Positions 42,421 to 56,500 of a DNA stretch of 64,000 bases are shown here, in pieces. The stretch covers positions 4,898,001 through 4,962,000 of the forward strand of contig SPDT01000001.1 of NCBI GenBank assembly GCA_008477525.1, given 5' to 3'. Position 1 is the stretch's first letter, and each line of letters opens with the position of its first letter. The notes beneath the pieces were generated by a model, which saw only the letters and a list, made by a program, of their open reading frames with translations, was not told the origin of the DNA and ran no database searches. The stretch is from Hypomyces perniciosus (Eukaryota; Ascomycota; Sordariomycetes; Hypocreales; Hypocreaceae). The translations under genes were made by a program, and so were the position numbers.

Positions 42421-44019
42421 ATGTCGTCCCCAGGCATTCTGTATGTCACGATGCAGCCCAGGCCGGGCCTGTCTCTTGACCAGTTCCATGAGTGGTACAA
42501 CAATGAGCATGGGCCGACCCGCCTCCGCTTGCCCAGTATATTTTCCAATGGTCTTCGCTATCGCGCCACGGACAGCCAACAGCCTGAATTTCTTGCCGTC
42601 TACGATGTCACGTCCATGTCTCATCTCGAGACTCCAACATACACAACACTGCGTGCGAATCGCTCCCCGCGAGAGGCCGAGACCATCGGCCAGGTGCACG
42701 TGAAGCGCTTCTTCTACGATCTTGTCCACAGCAATCAATCGCCACTTTTTGTGCCAATTGAGGCTCTGACGGACAAGGAAGCAGAAGGCCTTGTGGCGGT
42801 TGCCGTTGAAATTGTTCCTACAGACGTCCCCGATGCCGGCGACCACTTTGAGAAGTGGTTCATCGAGGAGCACATGGCACAACTATCCAAGACTCCTGGG
42901 TGGTTACGAACTCGCCTGTTCAAGACGTCGAGTCTCGAGTCTACCCAGCCGACTAAATACCTTGCACTGCATGACTATGCCAAAAACAGCGGACTGGGAG
43001 GGCCTTCGATAGACACTCCCTGGCGGAGTGAAGTCTTTGGAAAGTACGTCGCCTCCAAAAGCAGACGCACGTATTCCCTCTTCTACGTGTTCGACCAAGC
43101 GCCGAAAGACCTCTATTCGCTGTCAAGACTCCCCGCCACCGCATCGTTCACCTCACAAGATGCAAAGACAGCGACAACGGCTGGTTTGGGCCCCGTCATA
43201 AGCTCTTACATCACCACTTCAGACTCGCTCTGCATCCCATACCGACTGGAGGGAAACCCTGCGGTCGACGCACCCACCGTCGCGTTTTCCAACTCCCTCT
43301 TAACGTCACTGCACATGTGGGATCCTCTTATTGATATCTTGAAAAAGGAGCGTCCGGACCTACGGATTCTCCGCTATGACACTCGCGGCCGCCACTCCAT
43401 CCCCCAACCACCAGTTGCTGCCACTCTTGACACCGTAACGGCAGATTTCCTCGCGGTTCTTGACACGCTCAGGATTCCCAAGTTGCACGCCCTGGTGGGC
43501 GTTTCTATGGGCGGCGCAACCACGCTCAACTTCGCAATCCAGCATCCTGACAGACTTGAGAAGTTCATTGCCTGCGACTTCAACTGCACCTCCAGCCCCG
43601 CCAACACCCAAGCCTGGAAGGACCGCATCGCCGTCGCAGAGGAAGATGCTGGGCAAGGAATCAAGAAATTAGCAACTGAAACTGTCTCCCGATGGTTCCA
43701 CCCTGTAACAATGGAAAAGGCAGAAACAGTCCAATGGATCACCGACATGGTGGCTGCAAACAACGTAGAGGGATTCAAGCATAGCTGCACAGCTCTCTGG
43801 GATTACGACCTCAAACCAGCTATGGGAGGCTGTCACGTCTCCGGCCTGCTTGTGGTTGGCGAGGGAGACGCCAAGGGCGCACTGGTCAAGGCAATGGAAA
43901 GCTTCAAGCACCTTCTTGGCGAGAAAGACACTGAGCTCAGGATTGTTCCCGACGCAGGTCACCTGCCCATGTGCGAAAATCCACAGGGATTTTGGGAGAA
44001 TGTGCGAGACTTCCTGTAG
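42421..44019 (+). CDS. EthD-EthD-alpha/beta-hydrolase fusion (enol-lactonase-like)
   Basis: Single-exon gene, 532 residues. Residues 1-105 and about 122-225 each look like an EthD/Dabb ferredoxin-like unit (MQPRPGLSLDQFHEWYNNEH and FEKWFIEEHMAQLSKTPGW, each followed by a beta-rich stretch and a closing aromatic segment). Residues about 255-532 are an alpha/beta hydrolase close to 3-oxoadipate enol-lactonase (PcaD). It has nucleophile Ser362 in GVSMGG, a probable Asp483 in VVGEGDAKG, and His514 in DAGHLPMCENP. The start is M18 of the longest open frame, because MSSPGILYVTMQP begins the EthD fold; an upstream in-frame ATG at 42370 would add 17 residues. EthD units often dimerise and bind small hydrophobic compounds. 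A role in aromatic or lactone catabolism is inference. Confidence 0.85.
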   Translation: MSSPGILYVTMQPRPGLSLDQFHEWYNNEHGPTRLRLPSIFSNGLRYRATDSQQPEFLAVYDVTSMSHLETPTYTTLRANRSPREAETIGQVHVKRFFYDLVHSNQSPLFVPIEALTDKEAEGLVAVAVEIVPTDVPDAGDHFEKWFIEEHMAQLSKTPGWLRTRLFKTSSLESTQPTKYLALHDYAKNSGLGGPSIDTPWRSEVFGKYVASKSRRTYSLFYVFDQAPKDLYSLSRLPATASFTSQDAKTATTAGLGPVISSYITTSDSLCIPYRLEGNPAVDAPTVAFSNSLLTSLHMWDPLIDILKKERPDLRILRYDTRGRHSIPQPPVAATLDTVTADFLAVLDTLRIPKLHALVGVSMGGATTLNFAIQHPDRLEKFIACDFNCTSSPANTQAWKDRIAVAEEDAGQGIKKLATETVSRWFHPVTMEKAETVQWITDMVAANNVEGFKHSCTALWDYDLKPAMGGCHVSGLLVVGEGDAKGALVKAMESFKHLLGEKDTELRIVPDAGHLPMCENPQGFWENVRDFL

Positions 44020-44345
44020 AATCCAACCACACGAACGCATCTGACTGCATCACTATTGAAATAGTAAAGCATGGCGTGCAATATTAACTTTTTATCTTAT
44101 CTTGACAAAAAGCGCACTTGACCTGGAGATGAAGATAACGTTGGTTCAAGGTCATTAATCATTCATTTCCTAGGGTGTGTAAACCAGTTGCCTTCTCAGT
44201 ACGAGTCTCGGCATTTCGCATGAAAACACGATGCCAGTCAGTCCCTCATGCTCCCCAAAAAAAAAGCAAATTCCTTCGCAAGCAGTGTTGATTCTTCAAC
44301 CATCCAGCTCCCCCATTCACTCCAGAGAAAAAGCATTGGCTTCCG
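44020..44345. other. Short convergent intergenic gap
   Basis: 326 bp between convergent genes; nothing recognised. Confidence 0.5.
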
Positions 44346-45657
44346 TCATCTTCGGGGCACAGTGAATGTAAAAACAAACGAATTTTGGGCCCCATTCCCA
44401 AATAAGAACGGCGTATTGGCCTCAACCTGACTGTCCACCTGCATCGGTTCGTATGACTCCCGACGGAGGATCTGCCGCCGGACTTGCCGTAGCGCGTGAT
44501 CTTCGTAAATCATGCGCTTATTCCGACCTTTGGGAGTTGGTGTTGTTGGCGGCGATTTGAGTGATACTGGCGGCGCAATGGCCCACTCGCACGCTAGAAT
44601 GCCGAAACGGACTTTATCTGGGTCCTCGTGCCGGCTTAGTCGGCTCGCCTTGGCGTAGCGGACGAATCTATCCTGAAGCCATGATTTGAGCTTATGAACT
44701 TGCGACTTGATGTTCCATTCCTTGTCGTTCGCCTCGTGGAACGTTCGATTACCGCAGCGCAAAGTGAGGGGGGGATGCTTGCCTGTGGCAATGAGAATCA
44801 GCCCTTCTCACAACGTGCTATGTATTCTACAGGCCAAGGAACTCACTAGCATCGTCATTCTCCACCAAGTTCTGGCCAGTGTTGCCCTGTGACTGGACTT
44901 TGGCTTTGCGCAGGAGAAAGTAATCAACAAAGTAGAACTCCTCTAGGTTTGGCATGTGCCTGGCCAGGAACTGATAGAGATGAACCGGGTAGACGACACT
45001 ATTCGTTGATTCATGGACCTGCCCACACAAGGAGCATACCGACGGAACCGATTTCTCTTGCCATTGGTGGCAAAAGCGGACCGCCACTCGCCGTATTAAG
45101 TCCAAGCCGGGACAGTTGGGGTCGATGCCAAAGCTGCATCCGCTTTCGAAGAGCTCGGGGGGGAAGTACTCGAGGAATACTACGTCTGACGAATTTTCTA
45201 GGGTTACCGGTGTGCCGTTGCTGAGGCGCAAGATGCCCTGTCTTGATGTCAGACTCTTGGCCGTGGCCAGCGACTCTTTGCACGTCACAGAGAGGGTAGT
45301 CAGTTGTCGGTTGAGGCCGTGGTAGGATGATATGTCGGATTCCTTGGTCGGGGCGAGCGGGACAAGTCGGGTGTCCCACATCTGCTTCGGTGCAACCTCA
45401 TGCTTCACTTCCAAGGCAATCTCATCGTGTTCATCTGCATTTTCGGCGCCTTGCTGAGCCAGCGTCTGGGAAAGCGGCCGGCCCATGGATACCCATCTCC
45501 AGCTTCGGCCGCGGCTCTCCAGCTTGACAAAGTGCATCCCCGGAGTCGAGACCGTGGCCCGCCATATCTGCTGGCGGAGCTCGGGGGGAAGGCGGGGGAA
45601 AGGAGTGAATGTTCGGCACTCGTCGGGAATGTCGAATCTGATGGGCGATGAGGTCAT
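44346..45657 (-). CDS. 2EXR-domain protein of unknown function
   Basis: Two exons on the minus strand, 45657-44847 and 44782-44346, give 415 residues. The N-terminal FPRLPPELRQQIWRATV motif is the start of the fungal 2EXR domain, an F-box-like family that is greatly expanded in filamentous ascomycetes. Following family-like segments include LLSVTCKES-type and DVVFLEYFPPELF. A Cys pair (CSLCGQVH) sits in the middle. The C-terminus is basic and has no known fold. The 64-bp intron joins at 44847/44782 and restores LRCGNRTFHEANDKEW. The chosen ATG (MTSSPIRF) is the second Met of the open frame; the first lies 13 codons upstream. Members have no established biochemical role. Confidence 0.75.
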
Positions 45658-46838
45658 GATGAACGAAAGAAGACCGCGTCCGAGGGCTCCTGACAAAAGG
45701 AATGTGAAGAAGGGCGTGAGGGAGAACGTGTGTAGAGTTGTAGGATGGGAGGTTGTCGACCTGAGAGCTGCCCAACAAGGTGCCTAGCACAGACCGACTG
45801 CCGATGACGTTATGTACTCGTACCAACGCCGTACTCGTACAAGTAAAGCAAGCGAAAGGAGGACTGTATTTTGCCGGACGCTGTTCTTCGACGCGGTACA
45901 CAGAGAATGACGATGATGATGATGACGATGATTATTCTGGCGTGCAATTCAGGCAAAAAGAAAAAGAAAAGAAGAAGAAACCCACCAAAGCCGGCACAAG
46001 AGATAATAAAGGAAGAAAGAAATAGATGAGACCGGTTTCTGGTCAGGCAGAGAAGGCGTGATAACAGGCTGCAAGGAAAGTGGCGGCCCAGGCGGGGTGA
46101 CTGCTGTCCGCCTCTTTGGTTTCGTTGGTTTCGGATACCGCCAACAGAGCCGATGGTACGGAGCAGTACTTTGAAGACTCACACGAAGTACAGCTTGGCC
46201 GGCACGGAGCGTAGGCAGATGTGGGGTAAAGTGTGGCTTTACCAGGCATCCATTAGGTACTGCTCCGTACCCAGTCCCGGGTTTCGTTGTACCACCGCTA
46301 CTACCAAAAATAGGTACAGGGTAGGAACTCCGCGGAATTACACCTACTAAAGTACCTAATATCAGTGATGTCTTTACTTGGATAATTTGAGTGTGAACAT
46401 GCCTGTTATCCGCTACATCAAGTGTCAACTTGGGTGCAAAGGGGATAGTCGGCGTTGAAGTACCATATTTATGTAAAGAAATAAATGTTGACTGTTTTGC
46501 AGGTGTGCAACCAAATATTATTAGCTAGACTGACTGCTCGGCATCCTCCCGCCCGCCCTTCCCTCTGTATCACATGCTGAGAGACAGTTGAAATATCAGG
46601 GGTCCATACGGGTGGGTGGTATGACTCGCCCGACAGAGATGCTCAACCAGACAAAACAAAGGGCCGAGGCATCAACTGAACGACACGCGCGCATTTCTCC
46701 TAAGCAAGATATCTAGGTAGTAATCCGGGACTTGAGACCCTTTTAATGGGGTATTGGTATTTTATTCCTATCGTCAGTCCTACTAGTAGTACCTACCTAC
46801 GTATTTATCGAAACCCAAATGCTATACATATTTCAACC
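45658..46838. other. Intergenic region between the 2EXR gene and the halogenase 3' end
   Basis: 1.2 kb with a (GAT)n run near 45910-45932, an A/G-rich run near 45955-45980, and GGTAC/GTACC-rich stretches. No gene seen. Confidence 0.5.
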
Positions 46839-48816
<1,978 letters not shown>

Positions 48817-48997
48817 TTAAAGTTTCTTCGGCCGTGATACAGTACAACCGAAAATGTAGAGATTGGAAAAGGCTTTCTACTTTTCTTTAACATGTCCGTA
48901 GCTTTGTACTATAAATGGGGTCTTCATGTTGGCAGCTATCGGAGATTTTGGCGTGGAGCAAAATTCACCGAGAGTAATGCGCCGCAGGATCAGTTAC

Positions 48998-49061
48998 CCC
49001 GTTGGTGGGTCCTCTGAAAACCAACTAAAAGGACAAGGCGATCAGAGGACCCACCAACGGG
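48998..49061. repeat. Hairpin with 20-bp perfect arms upstream of the halogenase
   Basis: The arm CCCGTTGGTGGGTCCTCTGA at 48998-49017 is matched by its exact reverse complement at 49042-49061, with a 24-bp spacer. It lies about 200 bp upstream of the halogenase ATG. It may be a transposon footprint or a regulatory structure. Confidence 0.95.
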
Positions 49062-49101
49062 TAATACTAAATACTGTAACAGCTTCCAGCCGCAGTATGA
49101 T

Positions 49102-49170
49102 CTAACGGCTAACATCAGTGAGACGGTTCGATGTGGCAGCAAGACATTGGACTGTTAACAGTGACCCTAA
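49102..49170 (-). repeat. Left copy of ~70-bp inverted repeat bracketing the PKS
   Basis: The reverse complement of this stretch aligns with 57774-57846 over about 70 bp, with seven substitutions (mostly transitions) and one 5-bp indel. Shared blocks include GTTAACAGTCC, GTCTTGC, GCCACAT, AACCGT and ATGTTAGCCGTTAG. Confidence 0.9.
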
Positions 49171-49189
49171 GCTATAACAGAAATAACTA

Positions 49190-49490
49190 AGTTGCATTAT
49201 ATAATATTCTCACGCATTAACGTAAACGCAAAATTTCAATATTATATAAGCAGTGGATATTGCTTATATAATAATAATGTTTATATAAGTATAGACATTT
49301 ACCTTAAAAGCTAATTTAATTAAAGTTAGTAAAGTTAAAGTAAATAATATTTAAAGTTAATAAAACTAAATATAAAGTTAAAGTTATAATAAAAATAAAT
49401 TATTTATAAATTTATATATAGCAAAATCCTTGATGTATTTATTCAAGATTATTAATAACAACGAATATGAATAAATACCTCTATTACAAT
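49190..49490. repeat. AT-rich patch, probable RIP-mutated element relic
   Basis: About 300 bp of almost pure A/T, rich in TTAAAGTTA and TATAAT words and with no open frame. It directly follows the left inverted repeat and resembles the large AT-rich block beyond the right copy. Confidence 0.7.
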
Positions 49491-50112
49491 AATTTAGTCT
49501 TTTGGAAGTATGTTTTTGCAGTTAATATACTCGTGGTGGTAGTGGTACACTGTAGGTGGGTCTTTGTAGACTTTTAGCAACACGGGGATGCGATAGGATT
49601 GAAGAACTACATTAGTACTAGTACTACTCCGCCACGGGATATTCTTTCTATTTACAGTAGTAACCCGGAGAATCAAACCCTGCCTAGCATCTTTGATAAA
49701 CGCTTGGAAATCATCGCTTGTGTTTGCCTGCTTACAAACATTTGTAGTGAGACATAGCGACCAGGATCTGCATGGCCAAGGCCTCTGACTGCATACAACT
49801 CCTTACTGCAGCGCGAAGATCCAGGAGTGTATGACAAATTCCCTCATGTAAACTATATCTACTCCGTACTACACACCAAAAACGAAATAGATGTGTGAAA
49901 AGCAAGAATTTAGCCTTTATAGATTGTCCCAAGTGGTACGGAGTATAAAAACCACATACATCTCATGAAGGTGTAGGTTTGCTATCAAACCGTTGTACCA
50001 GACCAGCAAAAGTGAAGTGTACACCTCAGCAATTGTAGCTGATAGTGCAGGCTATATTGCATTTGACATTTGTAGAGTATTGAGCTTCCTGAAACTACCT
50101 ATGGTAGTATCT

Positions 50113-50165
50113 ACATATTACATGCAAAAGATATATTACATGCAAGAGACATATTACATACAAGT
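50113..50165 (+). repeat. Tandem repeat, three copies of a ~17-bp unit
   Basis: Unit ATATTACATGCAAGAG-like, three imperfect copies, downstream of the PKS stop codon. Confidence 0.85.
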
Positions 50166-50513
50166 GAGATTTTGGATATGTCTGGTGAGTTTATCCATGT
50201 GCTGAGACAGGCCCGCCGTTTTCATAGTTTTATATGCATTGAACACTCACCTGAGGTCCAGAGCCCTTCCTATACTTTTCCATTACCCGAAACCACTTAG
50301 ACTGACTTCACACTTGTGACTGGTCATCAGTAAATTATCCAACATAATGAAAAGTACACTTCACAGGGTAGGTTACGGACGTAGGTATGTACAATGAATA
50401 TGTCTATCTGTAATTAACAATTTGTAGTTCAATTTCCATACTCCAAGTATCCGATTCGCTAAACAACCTGAAGTCTTTTCAATTATCGAACTCTTACCTA
50501 TATCGCCTCAACA

Positions 50514-53500
50514 TTAGTCCCTCCGGGCGTTCTCAAGTTCTCGTAATAGAAAGTCGTAACCTGGTCCTACCCCTTGGTCCCATTGTTTGCTACCAGGAGT
50601 CACACCAAGGTCAAAGATATGCTTCGCCCCCTTTACAAGCAATATACCACTCTTTATTCCATTCTCTTCCATAGCTTGCCCAAACTCTACTGCCTTCCCG
50701 AAAGGCACAATCTCATCTTCGTCTCCAATAATCAGATAAGTTGGTGTGTGGTAGTTTCCTTTCCGCACCTGGACAAGGGGACTGAAAGAAGCGGCGCGAT
50801 GAGCGTCTGCACGCTGTAACTCGTCGCCATCAGGCGGTAAGCCATTGAATAGAAGAGACATGCCATTCTCTTCTTTAACAAGGGCAAGGACTAACTCGGA
50901 ACGTGGGTCTCCTGGCTGGATCCACCCAAGTTTCGTTGTGTCGAAGGTATTGAATGCATGGGTAGTGGTCTGGCATTAGAGAAAAAGGTTAGAACCTACA
51001 TCCATGATTCTATAAAAAAAGAGGTTAGGCACTTACCGGTCCTTGTGGAAGAGCGTTGTAGATTTGGCTGAAAGACATCGTCCGCGGCGCATATCCTCGA
51101 CCCATCAGAATTGGCTCTGTTGCCAATTAGTATATAATTCCTGTGAAGAGAGATAGATGCCATACCTTCTGGATTGTATTCCACAGGGCAGTAGAAGCTC
51201 AGTACCGCTAAAGGAGGTGGAAGTCCGATTTTAGGCAGAGTCCATGACGTTGTCATTGCCAGAGTACCACCCGTAGACCAACCAATGACCACGAACTTGG
51301 CAGGGTCGATATCAATACCCTTGGATGCCATCAACTGGGGCAAGTCCCTCTGTGCCCATGCACATGCATCTCGTACGTCAGTCATGGGACCATCTAGGAC
51401 ATTCACATGCGGGCAAAGTCGATAATCTAGGCTGACTGGGAGTATTCCGTTTTCGAGTAAGAAGCTTGTCTGTGAAGGTCGTACCGCTTTTCGTGATAGT
51501 GTCAAATGGCCGCCACCATGGATCATGAGAGCTATTCACAAATTGTCAGTTACATAGGTCTTAAGAAATCAGGCTAAAATGCTTACCTATAGGCATCTTC
51601 TGGGTTGGCACTTCCATTGGGATAAAAATATCCGCAGGTATGTCGACTCCATCGACTACCTTATAGATAACTGTTTCGATCTTGTGGCGAGAGCGTGAAC
51701 TTTGAGATGACTTCCACGGAAAACTGTCCACAGGGGAATCCCCTGCCAGTGAGGCTGTTCCGCTGGATTTCGTAGAGGGACTAGAACAGCCTGCGGATGT
51801 ATTCGTTGATTCGGAGTCGGTTTCGTAACATTCCAGTGGGGTTTTCAAAATCGTGGAATGGAAGAGTTTTGACAAAGATCTGACACTGCCTGACAAGAGA
51901 TCTTCTGTTGTAACTTGAATGCCCAATTTTGACTCGATCTCGTCTGCCAGCTCAATGGACGCCAATGAATCTATGCCCATACTTCCCAAACCCTCGTCAT
52001 CGTGAATGTCGGACACTTTGATTCCAGTATAAGAGGATATCAGCGACTTGAGTTCGTCAATCTTATTAGACGGATCCTCGAGACTCTTGGAGTTCACGTT
52101 GAATTCTGGTTCCTGCTGTCTGATGTTTGCGGTGACAATACCATGTTTAGCCTGCAGCATATCGATATTGTCTACCAAAGATTCCCCGGGGATGAGCTTT
52201 CTGCTGGTAGTGGAAGCAGATGGGATCGCTGGTGACTCTCGGGTTCGTGGATTGGCTGCTTCCAACACCCGTTCAAGCTTCGTGGCTTCCGTCTTCATGA
52301 ACTGGATCTTGGTTCCATATGCTGCCAATTTGCCGTTTTCAGAAAAGGCAAAGACGGAGCCACTGGAGGTCTTGCTATCAACAGCTGTATATGTGGCATA
52401 GACTGTCCATGTTTGTGTTTTGTGGAATTCAGTCGGTAAGATAACCATCTTGTCGATGCAGGACGCAATGTATATCTCCTCACTTGAATCATTTCGACAA
52501 TTGATAAGCAGACCAAGCACTTGGATGAAAGTGTCCAGTGTAACGGCATCAAAGAACTCCGTTACTGTGCTCTCTGAATTAGTGAAAGTCGAGTTCGGGA
52601 CCTTAATTTCTGCGAGTGCCTGCTTCGTGCCCAAAAGAATGCTCGAGATACCTCGCAGCACATCTGAGTATTCCACTACATTCGAGAATAGAGAATAAGC
52701 TGTCTTCCTCATCAGCCTCTCAGAATCGGCATTATTTCTCAAGGCAATCATTGCTTCCGAGACAAGCTGCTCATAAAGCTGCATGTCGGAACTTGCAGTT
52801 GTAGATCTGATCAAGTCACCTTCGGAATGCGTTGATTTGGGTGATGATTGCACCACATAATGCCAAGAGTCAGCTCCAGTATTTCGGTTCAGATAGAGTT
52901 GAACATTCAACCCGTCACCACAACCAAGTGGTCTGTGGAATACCACATTCTGGAACGTAATCGTTTTCCTTCTCAGTTCAAACCCAATATTCTCAGCCCC
53001 CATGACAGCAGCTTCCATGTACATGGAAGCCGGGCATAAGGGCTTTTGGCGCACGGCGTGACCCTTGACAATTTTGGTGTATCTTTCCGTGGTAGTGTGA
53101 AGGCGGAATTGATGTGATAGCCCCTCGGATCCAACAGGCCCTTTGTAGCTCACAAGTTGGGCCTTGTTTTGGCCCGCTACACCTGTAGTGGAGCTCTGCA
53201 AAGATCGTGAGGTTCTTTGCTCTTCTACAGCACGGTCAACATGATCCAACCAATGCTTAGGACGGTCAAAGTTGTAGGGCGGTAGCCAGATGGGTTTCAA
53301 GTTCATGGACTTGGGTGTCAGGAAGGACCAAAGAGTGTTGGCTATTCCTTCGCGCCACAAACTGGTGGTCGCTGTTACTGGCGATGTCACCGCTTGGAAA
53401 GTATGCACTTGAGGTTGTGCAACGGCCTTCTTTGTCATGGCAATGATGGGTGTGTTTAGCCCAGCTTCAAGCCAGACACAGGGACCCTGCCTCTCCTCCA

Positions 53501-56500
53501 AGCGCCGAACGGCATCAACGAAATATACCGGATCTCTGGCATGCTTTGCAAGATAGTTTGAACGCTCTTCATCAGACCTAAGGCTGTTTCCAGAGCTCGT
53601 CTCAAGGGGTATTGTGGGCTCTTTGAACTTGAGAGTCTTTGCAAGCAGAATCAAATCCTCCAAAAGGGGCTCTGTGAATCGGGAGTGAAAGCCATGACTA
53701 ACATTGAGGCGTTGGTATCGGAGGCCTTGATATCTAGAATCTTGCAGAATGATCTCCTCAGCCATAGTAATTGAAGCGTCCTTGCCGACTACAACATGGC
53801 TGGTGCGGCTGTTGTAACATGCAATCTCAAGCGCTTCATCTTTATGGCTCGTGTTGGCGTTGACAACCTCCATGACTGATTGTACGGTATCAAGCTCAGC
53901 ATGAATTGCCAACATAGTTCCGCGCTCGGGACCCCATTTCTCTTTCATCAACTCAGCTCGTGTATAGACAACCTTCAAAGCATCTGCGAGGGAAAGGACT
54001 CCGGAAACTGCTAGTGCCGCAAGTTCACCTAGGCTGTGTCCAATGACGGCGTCCACCTTGAGTCCGCCATCAAGCCAGCACTTTGCACAAGCATATTGCA
54101 CAACAACAGTGCCACACTGCAGCATCACAGGGTCTGATATAGGCCCGTCCTCATCCAAAGCTGTTAGAATATCTGGGCATCCGAAACTCTGGAGTATATC
54201 ATTGCAAGTCTTGATGTATTCCTGGAATCGCGGATTGGCCTGCCAAATGGATGAATCGAGCGCAATGTTCGTCCTAGACTGACCAGATAGAACCAGGACG
54301 ATTTTCTTCGGAGTTTTGGAGGTCTGAAAGAAATCATCTAAGGATTTCTTACGGAGCTGGTCAACAACACTGGAGAGATCAGATGCAGTTATAGCCCATC
54401 GAACAGGGTGATGTTTCCGACGCTCGCTCAACGTGAACGCCAGATTACTGACTGTCAGATCAGAAACCGACTTCGTGATGTACGAGGCGAGATCCGTGGC
54501 GTATCTTTGTAAACTCTCCGCCGAAGCTGCACTAAGAAGTATTGGATGGGTAGAAGTAGATGCACTGGTAAGATTCTTTGACGAACTGTCGTTTCCCTCC
54601 AGCCACTCTGAGCAAAGAAGGGCAGAGTTGCTACCGGAGGCTCCATAGCTATTTATCAGTGCAACTCGACGGCCCGCATTCCACGGGGTCAACTTCATGG
54701 GAATGCTTATATTGTCGGGTTCCAGAGGAGGGATTTTGCGATTGAGACGTTTGAAACCTTGCAGAGGCGGGATCCTCCGATGTTGTAGCATTGTTAGGAC
54801 TTTGACTAAACTTGCTACTCCTGCTGCAGTCTCGCTGTGACCAATGTTCGCCTTGAGGGAACCGATGTATAAGGAGTCGGCCCGTTTGGGCCCTCCGAAC
54901 ACTTCACGCACACTGTCGATCTCAATGGGATCCCCGGCCTGGGTCCCGGTTCCATGCGTTTCAACGTATGAAACAACATTCGCCCGTACACCTGCTTTCC
55001 TGAGAATTCCCCTATACAGTGCCTTTTGAGCAGTTCCATCCGGTACAGTGATGCCGGTCGAGCGCAGGCCGCCTTGATTCGTAGCAATGGCCGGGATTAC
55101 ACCCATGATGCAATCCCCATCGTCAATCGCCTTGCCGAGTGGCTTCAGGACAACCAGACCAACGCCATCAGCACGACAGTAGCCATCCCCAGAATCGTCA
55201 AAGGGCTTGCATTGACCAGTTGGGCTGAGAAAGTTGGCTTTGGCGAGATCTAAATAGTTGTTGATACCGGTAATGACATTGACGCCACCCGCCAGTGCCA
55301 TCGAACATTCACCAGAGTGGATGGCTTGACATGCCCGATTGACAGCGACGATTGAAGCGGAGCATGCAGTGTCGATGACTTCCGAAGGGCCAGTCCATCC
55401 GAAATGGTAACTTATCTTGCCTGATAGGAAAGCTCTGATGGTTCCGGTAGCAGTAAAGGCGGAAGGGTTGTACGCGCTTGTGTTTTCGAGGTATTCTGTG
55501 TAGCTGGCCCCAATGAAACAACCAACAGCATCTCCACGATCTCGTCGGTGATGCCTCATGTAGCCACTGGAGTCCATGGCCTCAAAAGCAGTGGATAATA
55601 AAAGACGTTGCTGGGGATCCATATACTTCGCTTCCCGAGGACTCATGCCGAAGAAAGCGTGATCGAAAGCCTCCACATCGTCAATGAAGTTCCCAAAAAA
55701 GTCTCGCTTGCTGGCCCATTCTTTGTCTTGGGATGCTCTGTATGATTCCTTCAAATTGACCCTATCCGCCCGAAGTTTTTCGAGCCGCGATCTTCCGTGC
55801 GAGACAATGTCCCAGAGTTGATCAAGCGAATCAGCCCCTGGAAGGTGACAGGCAGCGCCAACAATTGCGATGGCATCAGTTGGGAAAGACTTCGCTGTGT
55901 CTGGGACGGTGTTGGGAGAGGCAAGATGAGTTACCAAAGACATGTCTAGTTTGGTAATTTCGAGCTCATGATTTCGAGATAATGCCTGTGGAACAGTGTT
56001 TCCGATACCGAAGAATGCAAAGGTGTGGGATCGCTGTCCTGTGCGTTGAAGATCCACTCCCAAATTGCGAATGACTTGAGACCAGTCACATCGTGATGCT
56101 AGTATGGTGCTGATGACCTCATTCCTTAATGGCTGTGCGGTTTCGGCTAGTGACTCTCCTGTCCTGTTCGATCGTACTGTCACTTGGAGGAGCTCGGTAT
56201 CTGGAAATGGTAGTGTATCGAGTGTGCTGGATAACTCGCTGCATTCTTTTACCAACATTGCGTTGTCGGGATTATGCAGTTTGCTTCGGATGTGTATCAT
56301 CTTTGAATAGAGTCCTTGCTTGTCTGTATATTCTTTTAGATCGGCAATCTGATCGGCCGGCGCAGCGATGCTGATCGTTTTTGAATCGCTGATACCAGAA
56401 ATATACGCCTGCTTCTGTTAGCAAGTAGATCCTGCTGGAGAGAGAAAATACAGCACCTACTCCAGGGAACCTTTCTACCATCTTATCTCCTTCATCTTGA

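Noticed and set aside
50996..51526. Separate alpha/beta-hydrolase gene downstream of the PKS
   Set aside because: Splice sites and phase join it to the PKS ACP exon; HGGGH starts immediately after the junction with no independent N-terminus.
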